A stretch of 11,858 nucleotides of DNA from Allocoprobacillus merdigallinarum. Its GTDB lineage: Bacteria; Bacillota_I; Bacilli_A; Erysipelotrichales; Coprobacillaceae. The notes under the pieces are model-generated. The model did not search any database. It had not been told where the DNA came from and saw only the letters and a program-made list of their open reading frames with translations. The position numbers were made by a program, and so were the translations under genes. The stretch covers positions 1-11,858 of the forward strand of contig DWZO01000066.1 of NCBI GenBank assembly GCA_019117525.1. The letters are read 5' to 3'. Of this stretch, positions 1 to 6,324 are shown piece after piece (the stretch's first letter is position 1; each line of letters opens with the position of its first letter).

Positions 1-133
1 TTTTTATTAATGAATCGAATTCTTTTGTTTTTTATTATGAAATTACCCCATTTAGAAATTAAAGCAGAAAAAGGCAAACCCCATAATAAAATTAAAGGTT
101 AAGGTTTACCCCGCGATTATTTAATATACCCAT
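1..133. other. Left-edge stretch with no recognisable gene
   Basis: This AT-rich stretch lies beyond the terminator of the GH1 gene. One plus-strand frame is open from the edge to about position 102, but it has no ribosome-binding site, ends in a lysine-rich tail and matches nothing I recognise. It holds a loose echo (ggcaaacccc near 74-83 and ggtttacccc near 105-114), too short to interpret. It may be the downstream flank of a neighbouring gene outside the window. Confidence 0.4.
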
Positions 134-168
134 AAAAGGTGTACTCTTTGTTTTGAGTACACCCTTTT
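134..168. terminator. Intrinsic terminator after the GH1 gene, probably bidirectional
   Basis: Arms 138-146 (ggtgtactc) and 155-163 (gagtacacc) form a perfect 9-bp stem with an 8-nt loop. On the minus strand the stem is followed by TTTTATG. On the plus strand it is followed by C and TTTT. It starts seven bases after the stop codon of the minus-strand GH1 gene, so it is most likely that gene's terminator and can also stop plus-strand transcription entering from the left. Confidence 0.85.
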
Positions 169-170
169 GT

Positions 171-1640
171 TTAATCTAAATCCTGACCATGACTTTCAAT
201 GACTTTTTTATACCAATAGAAAGAATCTTTTCTATAGCGATTATAAGTGCCTTGACCTAAATCATCTTTATCAACATAAATAAAACCATAACGTTTACGC
301 ATTTCTCCAGTACCTGCTGATACTAAATCAATACATCCCCAAGTTGTATATCCAATCAAATTCACACCGTTATCAATAGCTTTACCCATTTCTTTGATAT
401 GATCTCTTAAATAATCAATGCGGTAATCATCATGAATACTTCCATCTTCTTCTAATGTATCATAAGCACCTAAACCATTTTCTACAACCATTAATGGTTT
501 TTCATAACGGTCATAAATCATTTCAAGATAATAACGTAAACCTAAAGGATCTTGTGCCCAACCCCAATCAGAATATGTTAAATAAGGATTTCTCGCTCCC
601 GCAGCAAAGTTACCAGAAACCATATCATCTGTTTCATGTGTTGTTTCGATAGAAGACATATAATAAGAGAATGTATACATATCGACACAACCATTTCTTA
701 AATCTTCTAAATCTTGTTCAGTGATATCTAATTGAACATGATGTTCATTCCATAATCTTTTCGCAAAAGTTGGATATTTTCCTTTACATTGAACATCTCC
801 ACAATAGAAAATACTCTTTTCCCACATATGACGATTCGCCATAATATCTTGAGGATCACATGTTCCTGGATAAAATGTAATGCCACAAATCATACATCCA
901 ATCATATTGTTTGGATCAATTTCATGACCAATCTGAACCGCTTTTGCACTTGCAACAAATTGATAATGAAGTTGTTGATAACCTTGTTGATGTTCTTTAT
1001 CTCCAGCGTGATTTCCAAAAAGATTTAACATCATAATTGTGTTATTGATTTCATTAAATGTGAGCCAGTATTTCACTAACCCTTGATATTCTTTAAAACA
1101 AGTTGTCGCAAAACGCACATAGAAATCAATAAGCTGACGATTGTTCCATCCATCATAATGTTCTTCTAAATATAATGGTGTATCAAAATGCCAGATTGTC
1201 ACTAATGGTTCAATACCATGTTTTTTACATTCCATAAAAACAGAACGATAGAATTCAACACCTTTTGGATTAGGTTGATCTTCATCACCATGAGGATATA
1301 AACGTGACCATGAAATAGAAAGTCTAAACATTTTAAAGCCCATCTCAGCCAACATTGCAATATCTTCTTTATAATGATGATAAAAATCTACACCATCATG
1401 ATTAGGGTAATAATAATCATCTAAAACAGCATACTTTGCTCCTTCAGGGATAGGTTGACCATTGATGACTTTACCAGGTTTTCCATCCTTATCAATAAAT
1501 GTCACATATCTTGGTTCTTTCACAGAGCCACCTGTTGTGACATCTGTTTTGGCTGGTCCACGGCCATCTTCGTTCCATGCACCTTCAGCCTGATTGGCAG
1601 CAATCGCACCACCCCATAAAAAATTCTCCTGAAAACTCAT
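171..1640 (-). CDS. bglA: 6-phospho-beta-glucosidase, glycoside hydrolase family 1 (BglA type)
   Basis: This cytoplasmic enzyme hydrolyses beta-glucoside 6-phosphates (cellobiose-6-P, aryl-beta-glucoside-6-P) made by PTS import, giving glucose-6-P plus the aglycone or glucose. Its 489 residues are normal for GH1. The N-terminal family signature FLWGGAIAANQAEGAW is at about residues 7-22. The acid/base Glu is E197 in FNEIN and the nucleophile is E387 in VENGLGAYD. The C-terminal S441...K449-R-Y451 segment matches the phosphate-binding loop that marks 6-phospho-specific members. The ATG at 1640 has AAGGAGG 10 bases upstream. The gene is monocistronic, diverges from nagB, and has its own terminator directly downstream. 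No PTS permease or BglG-type antiterminator gene adjoins it, and the predicted leader is too short to hold an antiterminator hairpin. The family assignment is firm. The exact sugar (cellobiose, gentiobiose or plant glycoside phosphate) cannot be read from sequence. Confidence 0.95.
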   Translation of the reverse strand: MSFQENFLWGGAIAANQAEGAWNEDGRGPAKTDVTTGGSVKEPRYVTFIDKDGKPGKVINGQPIPEGAKYAVLDDYYYPNHDGVDFYHHYKEDIAMLAEMGFKMFRLSISWSRLYPHGDEDQPNPKGVEFYRSVFMECKKHGIEPLVTIWHFDTPLYLEEHYDGWNNRQLIDFYVRFATTCFKEYQGLVKYWLTFNEINNTIMMLNLFGNHAGDKEHQQGYQQLHYQFVASAKAVQIGHEIDPNNMIGCMICGITFYPGTCDPQDIMANRHMWEKSIFYCGDVQCKGKYPTFAKRLWNEHHVQLDITEQDLEDLRNGCVDMYTFSYYMSSIETTHETDDMVSGNFAAGARNPYLTYSDWGWAQDPLGLRYYLEMIYDRYEKPLMVVENGLGAYDTLEEDGSIHDDYRIDYLRDHIKEMGKAIDNGVNLIGYTTWGCIDLVSAGTGEMRKRYGFIYVDKDDLGQGTYNRYRKDSFYWYKKVIESHGQDLD

Positions 1641-1666
1641 ATCTTATATTCCTCCTTATACTCTAT

Positions 1667-1695
1667 ATTGTAATAGCGAATGATGAAAAAAACAA
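1667..1695 (-). promoter_or_regulatory. Predicted sigma-A promoter of the GH1 gene
   Basis: On the minus strand a -35 TTGTTT (1695-1690) and a -10 TACAAT (1672-1667) are separated by exactly 17 bases. The predicted start of transcription is near 1660, about 20 bases before the start codon and just ahead of the AAGGAGG ribosome-binding site. This very short leader leaves no room for a riboswitch or antiterminator, so regulation is more likely by a DNA-binding repressor or activator. Confidence 0.7.
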
Positions 1696-1705
1696 ATACT
1701 TAAAA

Positions 1706-1870
1706 AGAATGTATATATATGCCTTTTACAATATTAAACTTCATAAATAAGTCATAAAGTCAATTTATATTGAAAAGATATTTAGGTTTACTTATGAAAA
1801 GTTGTCTAAGAATATACTTTAAAAGATATGAGATTAAGAATTAATTAAAATTTGTTTTTTTGTATATTCT
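1706..1870. promoter_or_regulatory. Operator-like repeats in the bglA-nagB divergent region
   Basis: AGAATATAC (1809-1817) recurs inverted as GTATATTCT (1862-1870), a perfect 9-bp match 44 bases apart. The second copy lies just downstream of the -35 of the predicted nagB promoter. A related AGAATGTATATATAT begins at 1708, close to the predicted bglA promoter. A direct repeat TCATAAA occurs at 1741-1747 and 1752-1758, spaced one helical turn (11 bp) apart. Such spacing suits dimeric regulator binding, but AT-rich DNA gives similar matches by chance. No regulator gene is in the window. Confidence 0.35.
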
Positions 1871-1880
1871 CGTCTTTAAT
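1852..1880 (+). promoter_or_regulatory. Predicted promoter of the nagB-GH4 operon
   Basis: TTGTTT (1852-1857), a 17-base spacer and TTTAAT (1875-1880) give a reasonable sigma-A promoter with a start near 1887, about 42 bases before the nagB start. Weaker alternatives exist, such as TTGTAT at 1860-1865 with TACTAT at 1886-1891, but that spacer is 20 bases. Confidence 0.5.
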
Positions 1881-1928
1881 CATGTTACTATTAATGTGAG
1901 AAGAGAGTTATAAAATAGGAGGGTTAAA

Positions 1929-2678
1929 ATGAAAATTCTTGTCTTTGAAAAAGAGGAGCATCTTGATGCTTATGTAGGAGAATATATCTGTCATTTTATT
2001 AGAAATCATTCGCAACCAGTTATTGGGTTTGCAACAGGATCAACACCACTTGGAGTTTATCGCTATTTTATAGACAATTATCAGGCTCAAAAAGTAAGTT
2101 TTCGTCAGGTCAAAGCATTCAATTTAGATGAATATGTAGGATTAACTCCAAGTCATCCACGTAGTTTTGCATCAGCAATGAAAAATGAACTTTTTTCCCA
2201 CATTGATATTTTACCTGAAAATATCAATGCTTTAGATGGATCAAAAGAAGATATGATTCAAGAATGTCAAAGATATGAATCTTTGATTGATGCCAATCCT
2301 ATTGATATCCAAATTCTAGGAATTGGAATGGATGGACACATTGCTTATAATGAGCCAGGAAGTCCACTTGATGGAGCGTGTCATGTTGTGGATTTACATC
2401 AGGAATCTATAGAAAGTTCACTTGATTATGGATTTGATCATATTGAAGATGTTCCTACACAAGGTGTCACACAGGGAATTGGCACAATCATGAAAGCAAA
2501 ACAACTGATCATGATGGCTAAGGGAGAAAAGAAAGCTGATTTAGTGAAAAGAATGATTTATGGTGAAGTGACTTCAGATTTTCCTAGCTCTATTATTCAA
2601 AGACATCCAAATGTGATTGTCTGCCTTGATAGAAGTGCAGCGAGTCAATTGAAGGAGGAAGATTATGAAAAGCGTTAA
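1929..2678 (+). CDS. nagB: Glucosamine-6-phosphate deaminase
   Basis: NagB converts glucosamine-6-phosphate to fructose-6-phosphate and ammonia in the cytoplasm, the step that passes amino sugars into glycolysis. The 249 residues show the sugar-phosphate isomerase fold motifs: GFATGSTPLGVYR at about 34-46, FNLDEYVGL with D67-E68 (the enolisation Asp region) and GIGMDGHIAYNEPG at 131-144. In the last motif D135, H137 and E142 match the catalytic Asp/His/Glu of the family. The length is normal for the short Firmicute form. The ATG has AGGAGGG five bases upstream. It is first in a two-gene unit and its last 14 bases overlap the GH4 start, suggesting translational coupling. nagA (the deacetylase that normally supplies the substrate) is not adjacent, so glucosamine-6-P may come from another locus or from the GH4 reaction. 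Confidence 0.95.
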   Translation: MKILVFEKEEHLDAYVGEYICHFIRNHSQPVIGFATGSTPLGVYRYFIDNYQAQKVSFRQVKAFNLDEYVGLTPSHPRSFASAMKNELFSHIDILPENINALDGSKEDMIQECQRYESLIDANPIDIQILGIGMDGHIAYNEPGSPLDGACHVVDLHQESIESSLDYGFDHIEDVPTQGVTQGIGTIMKAKQLIMMAKGEKKADLVKRMIYGEVTSDFPSSIIQRHPNVIVCLDRSAASQLKEEDYEKR

Positions 2679-3981
2679 AATTGTAACAATTGGTGGAGGT
2701 TCTTCCTATACACCTGAACTGATTGAAGGATTTATCAAAAGATATGATGAATTACCTGTTAGAGAATTATGGCTTGTTGATATTGAAGAAGGAAAACATA
2801 AGTTGGAAATTGTAGGAAATCTTGCAAAAAGAATGGTGAAAAAAGCAGGAATCCCTATGAAGATTTATATGACTCTTGATCGTCAGGAAGCATTGAAAGA
2901 TGCAGATTTTGTCACAACTCAATTTAGAGTTGGGCAATTAGATGCGAGAGAAAAAGATGAATTGATTCCTTTAAAATATGGTGTCATTGGACAAGAAACA
3001 AATGGTCCAGGAGGTATGTTTAAAGCTTTAAGAACAATACCTGTTATCTTTGATATTATTAAGGATTGTGAAAAATTATGTCCAAACGCATGGATTATTT
3101 CATTTACGAATCCATCAGGTATTAATGCCGAAGCTGTTTTTAGACATACAGGATGGAAGAAATTTATTGGTTTATGTAATGGACCAGTGAATATGATTAA
3201 AGATATTGAACATATTTTAAATGTTCAAGACAATGATGAATTAGATGTTAAAATCGGTGGTATCAATCATATGATTTATGCATTAGATATTACATTGAAT
3301 GGAGAAAATGCGAATCGAAAATTGATTGAAACAATGATAGATCAGGGAAATAGTGAATCTTTGAAAAATATCGTAGATATTCCATGGTCAAATGAATTTT
3401 TAAATAGTTATGGATATTTAGGTATTGGATATTTACGCTATTACTTACAAAAACAACAGATGTTAGAACATTGTCAGGAAGATGCTGCAAAAGGACAATG
3501 TCGAGCACAAGTTGTTAAAAAGGTTGAAAAAGAATTATTTGAAAAATATAAAGATGAAAATCTTGATGTTAAACCAAAAGAATTGGAACAACGTGGTGGA
3601 GCATATTATAGTGATGCGGCCTGCAACTTGATTTCGTCATTATATAATGATAAAGGTGATATACAAGTTGTTGATACATTAAATAAAGGTGCTATTTCTA
3701 ATATGCCTGATGATGTTGTGGTAGAAGTGAGCTGTAAAATCACAAAAGATGGACCTGTTCCTATCCCAGTCGGAGAGCTTCCTTTACAAACAGTTGGTTT
3801 AATTCATCAGTTAAAAGCTTTTGAAATTTTAACAACAAATGTTGCACTAAGTGGAAATTATGATGATGCATTAGTTGCGATGACAATTAACCCTCTTGTT
3901 CAAAGTGAAATCACTGCTAAAAAGATATTAGATGAAATGCTAGAAACCCATAAAAAATACCTACCTCAATTTTATAAATAA
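2665..3981 (+). CDS. Glycoside hydrolase family 4, 6-phospho-beta-glucosidase (CelF/LicH/ChbF type)
   Basis: GH4 enzymes cleave phosphorylated disaccharides by an NAD- and Mn-dependent redox/elimination mechanism in the cytoplasm. The 438 residues begin with a dinucleotide-binding segment IVTIGGGSSYTPEL (about 5-18). The NPSG motif follows near 150. C171 in GLCNGP and H202 in GINHM correspond to the metal ligands of the family. RGGAYYSDAACNLI near 312 is typical of the 6-phospho-beta branch (CelF, LicH, BglT). Its start is supported by AAGGAGG at 2652-2658, inside the 3' end of nagB, and the 14-base overlap makes coupled translation likely. Known relatives act on cellobiose-6-P or chitobiose-6-P (E. 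coli ChbF). Partnership with nagB makes an amino-sugar substrate plausible, but this is inference. No permease or deacetylase lies beside it. Confidence 0.93.
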   Translation: MKSVKIVTIGGGSSYTPELIEGFIKRYDELPVRELWLVDIEEGKHKLEIVGNLAKRMVKKAGIPMKIYMTLDRQEALKDADFVTTQFRVGQLDAREKDELIPLKYGVIGQETNGPGGMFKALRTIPVIFDIIKDCEKLCPNAWIISFTNPSGINAEAVFRHTGWKKFIGLCNGPVNMIKDIEHILNVQDNDELDVKIGGINHMIYALDITLNGENANRKLIETMIDQGNSESLKNIVDIPWSNEFLNSYGYLGIGYLRYYLQKQQMLEHCQEDAAKGQCRAQVVKKVEKELFEKYKDENLDVKPKELEQRGGAYYSDAACNLISSLYNDKGDIQVVDTLNKGAISNMPDDVVVEVSCKITKDGPVPIPVGELPLQTVGLIHQLKAFEILTTNVALSGNYDDALVAMTINPLVQSEITAKKILDEMLETHKKYLPQFYK

Positions 3982-3985
3982 TAAT

Positions 3986-4018
3986 AAAAAGACTTCAATT
4001 GAATTTTGAAGTCTTTTT
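3986..4018. terminator. Bidirectional terminator between the GH4 gene and the antiporter gene
   Basis: A perfect 13-bp inverted repeat (3986-3998 aaaaagacttcaa and 4006-4018 ttgaagtcttttt) with a 7-nt loop carries A and U tracts as its outer arms. It therefore reads as an intrinsic terminator in both directions. It sits in the 43-base gap between the convergent GH4 (+) and antiporter (-) stop codons and serves both. Confidence 0.92.
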
Positions 4019-4024
4019 CTATGT

Positions 4025-5623
4025 TTATATTTCATCTTGTGTTTCAATTGTCACAAGAATATCATTTTCTAAAATAGGCGTTGTTCCATTAGGGATAATA
4101 GATTGATGATTTCTTTGAATCATGATAATTAACTGTTTAGCAGGTAAAGAAATATCCTTAACAAGCTTATCTTTCCATTTATGTGATGAATGAATATGGG
4201 TTTCATCTAAACGGATGTTTTCCCTGTTTTCAAATTTCTTTGCAGCTAAAACAAGTAAATCTCCTTCTAATATTTCTGTATCACCATTAGGAATCAAAGT
4301 TTGGTGATCTCTTGCGATTAAAATAACTAACAAATCATCAGCATTAATATCTTTAAGCTTTAGATTTTTAAAATGATGATGATGACCTATTTTCATTTTC
4401 ACAAAACACATATCATTATCTTCCTGATAATCATTAAATGTACGTAATATATCAACTTGTGGGTTAATCATATGACATTTCTTTGAAATCCATGGTAGAA
4501 GTGAGCCTTGAATAGAAAGTGAAAATAAGACAATACAAAAGACAAGGTTAAATAAATCAAATGGTAAATCAACTTGATAAAGCACAGCATATATCGCAAA
4601 GACGATTGATGCTACACCTCTTAATCCTGCCCATGATACAACGGCCGTTTGTCGCAATGGTGAACGAAACATACCAAGGAGTACAGAAATTGATAAAGGA
4701 CGAGCTACAAATGTTAAGAAAATCATAATCAAAATGGCAGGAATAATAACTTCTGGAAGTTCGGATGGTGTGACAAGTAATCCTAGTAAAAAGAAGATTA
4801 AGACTTGTGCCATTTTTGTAAGAGTTTCATAAAAATGAACCATGTCTTTTTTATGGGGAATATAACTATTACCCAAAATGATGCCACAAATATAAACACT
4901 TAAATATCCATTTCCACCAATCAGATTAGAAAAAGCATAAGTGATAATACTACTCGCAAAAATAATAACTGTATTTTCATAGCTTTCATTGACATGAACT
5001 TCATTTAAAATTTTCACTATGATTTTTCCAATACAAAAACCACACAATAAACCAAAGATGATTTGTTGAAAAATCATAACTGGTAAAGATATGTTTTGTC
5101 CTGTCATAATCATAATCACAGATATTGTTAACATATATGAAACTGGGTCATTCGATCCTGATTCAATTTCCAACAAGGAGTCTGTTCCATACTTTAAAGA
5201 TAAATGACGAGAACGTAAAATATTAAAGACAGATGTTGCATCAGTAGAAGAAATGACGGATCCAATTAATAAACTCTGTAACCATGATAAATCTAAAACA
5301 TAATAAACAAATCCCGCAACCAGCAATGCTGTTAATAAGACACCGAATGTTGATAAGACAATAGATTTCACAATTACTAGTTTGGCTACTTTCAAATTGG
5401 TTCCAAAACCACCAAAGAACATGATAAATATCAAACTGGTTGAACAAATCATTTCGGCAATCTGATAATCATTAAAAACAACACCTAAAATACCATTTTC
5501 ACCTAAAAGCATGCCTAAAAGAATAAAAAACAAAAGAGAAGGAATAGCCAATTTATCTAAAAAACGATTTAATAAAATACATATAAGAATAACACATCCA
5601 ACTAATACAAAATATAAATCCAT
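4025..5623 (-). CDS. CPA1-family cation/proton antiporter with two C-terminal RCK_C domains
   Basis: This integral membrane antiporter probably exchanges K+ or Na+ for H+, in the manner of NhaP2/CvrA proteins. Residues about 1-390 hold roughly a dozen hydrophobic helices, with the family motifs SSTDA (D128) and ESGSNDP (N158-D159, the ion-binding pair). The cytoplasmic tail carries two successive TrkA-C/RCK_C units, at about 405-465 and 482-530. Each contains RxHQxxIPNGxTxIL. A GHHHHF stretch precedes the first core. I place the start at the ATG at 5623 (532 aa), which has AGGAG eight bases upstream. An in-frame TTG at 5644 would add seven residues but has no ribosome-binding site. It is monocistronic, with its own promoter and a shared downstream terminator. 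RCK_C domains bind nucleotides such as c-di-AMP in Staphylococcus CpaA. Whether this one does is untested. Ion specificity cannot be read from sequence. Confidence 0.92.
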   Translation of the reverse strand: MDLYFVLVGCVILICILLNRFLDKLAIPSLLFFILLGMLLGENGILGVVFNDYQIAEMICSTSLIFIMFFGGFGTNLKVAKLVIVKSIVLSTFGVLLTALLVAGFVYYVLDLSWLQSLLIGSVISSTDATSVFNILRSRHLSLKYGTDSLLEIESGSNDPVSYMLTISVIMIMTGQNISLPVMIFQQIIFGLLCGFCIGKIIVKILNEVHVNESYENTVIIFASSIITYAFSNLIGGNGYLSVYICGIILGNSYIPHKKDMVHFYETLTKMAQVLIFFLLGLLVTPSELPEVIIPAILIMIFLTFVARPLSISVLLGMFRSPLRQTAVVSWAGLRGVASIVFAIYAVLYQVDLPFDLFNLVFCIVLFSLSIQGSLLPWISKKCHMINPQVDILRTFNDYQEDNDMCFVKMKIGHHHHFKNLKLKDINADDLLVILIARDHQTLIPNGDTEILEGDLLVLAAKKFENRENIRLDETHIHSSHKWKDKLVKDISLPAKQLIIMIQRNHQSIIPNGTTPILENDILVTIETQDEI

Positions 5624-5649
5624 CGCATCATCTCCTTTTTCCAAACTAT

Positions 5650-5679
5650 ATCATATATTTGTGTATCCCATAATAACAA
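5650..5679 (-). promoter_or_regulatory. Predicted promoter of the antiporter gene
   Basis: On the minus strand TTGTTA (5679-5674) and TATGAT (5655-5650) are separated by 18 bases, giving a start near 5643 and a leader of about 20 bases. A 6-bp inverted repeat, tcccat (5666-5671) and atggga (5683-5688), brackets the -35 and could be an operator, but it is short. Confidence 0.55.
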
Positions 5680-5693
5680 AAGATGGGAAAACG

Positions 5694-5733
5694 AAAATCT
5701 TTGTATAGAGAATGAATACTATACAAAGATTTT
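5694..5733 (-). terminator. Terminator of the PstS-like/small-protein operon
   Basis: A perfect 15-bp stem (5694-5708 with 5719-5733) and a 10-nt loop lie about 40 bases beyond the stop of the minus-strand gene ending at 5772. On the minus strand the stem ends in TTTT and is followed by CGTTTTCCC. The plus-strand side also ends in TTTT, so it may work both ways. It separates this operon from the antiporter promoter. Confidence 0.85.
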
Positions 5734-5771
5734 ATTCATTAATAAGTTTTAAACTGTTCGTTATAGCAAGC

Positions 5772-6308
5772 TTAATAACAGACAGTATGAGCTATATCTG
5801 GTGAAGGAAGATAAGCATAGTGCTCTTGAATTTGTTGACTTAAATCAAATGAATGGGATGAGTGATTTAAGATATGATTTTGTATTTGAGGTGGAAATAG
5901 CCTTTGAATAGAATCAATATAAAGATCTCCACTTTCCGGCGTTTCACATTGAATGACCTGGTTATCTTTGTAAGTGATTTTATAAGGAATAGAAAAGCTT
6001 TCATCTTGAATGAGTTCATCATTCAACACATAGAAACTTTCTAAATGTATCCACATAAAGATATGTTGATAATGACCTGTTTCTTCAATACCATAAGGAA
6101 TATAATCTGTAAAAATATGATAGTCTTCCTTATCTTTATGATAAGAAGCATTCTTTTGTTTGGATATGACATAGTCTAAGGCTTTGGAATATAGTGTGTC
6201 TTCTTTTGCAACATGTGTCATCGAATCCTTTGTTATTGGACTTAAACAAAATAGACAAATGATTATCATAATGATGACCAAAAGTGATAAGCTGATTACT
6301 TTTTTCAT
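5772..6308 (-). CDS. Membrane-anchored or exported small protein of unknown function
   Basis: I do not recognise this 178-residue protein. Residues 3-24 are one hydrophobic segment after KK, so it is a signal-anchor or uncleaved signal peptide with the rest outside the cell. The C18-x-x-C21 pair in this segment is not a convincing lipobox because no small residue precedes the Cys. The extracellular part is rich in Tyr, His and acidic residues, with only two further cysteines, C121 and C177. The latter is next to last, so a disulfide is possible. The ATG is well supported by AAAAGGAG eight bases upstream. It starts 16 bases after the PstS-like gene and is surely co-transcribed with it, implying a joint role at the envelope. 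It shows no obvious similarity to the other small anchored protein encoded at 7975. Confidence 0.8.
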   Translation of the reverse strand: MKKVISLSLLVIIMIIICLFCLSPITKDSMTHVAKEDTLYSKALDYVISKQKNASYHKDKEDYHIFTDYIPYGIEETGHYQHIFMWIHLESFYVLNDELIQDESFSIPYKITYKDNQVIQCETPESGDLYIDSIQRLFPPQIQNHILNHSSHSFDLSQQIQEHYAYLPSPDIAHTVCY

Positions 6309-6324
6309 GAATGGAACTCCTTTT

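Noticed and set aside
10..102. Short plus-strand open frame at the left edge, about 30 codons
   Set aside because: No ribosome-binding site, AT-rich low-complexity composition, no recognisable motif, and no way to see upstream sequence.
455..1028. Plus-strand frames of 65 and 79 codons inside the GH1 gene
   Set aside because: They are antisense shadows of a clear GH1 protein, with no ribosome-binding sites or recognisable features.
1641..1928. LicT/BglG-type antiterminator (RAT) or catabolite-control (cre) site for the sugar genes
   Set aside because: No RAT-like sequence with overlapping terminator is present; predicted leaders are too short; no cre consensus with central CG and flanking symmetry was found.
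6245..6257. Lipobox at C18/C21 of the small protein starting at 6308
   Set aside because: The residues before each Cys (III, CLF) lack the small residue at -1 required by the lipoprotein signal peptidase motif, so anchoring by a helix is the safer reading.
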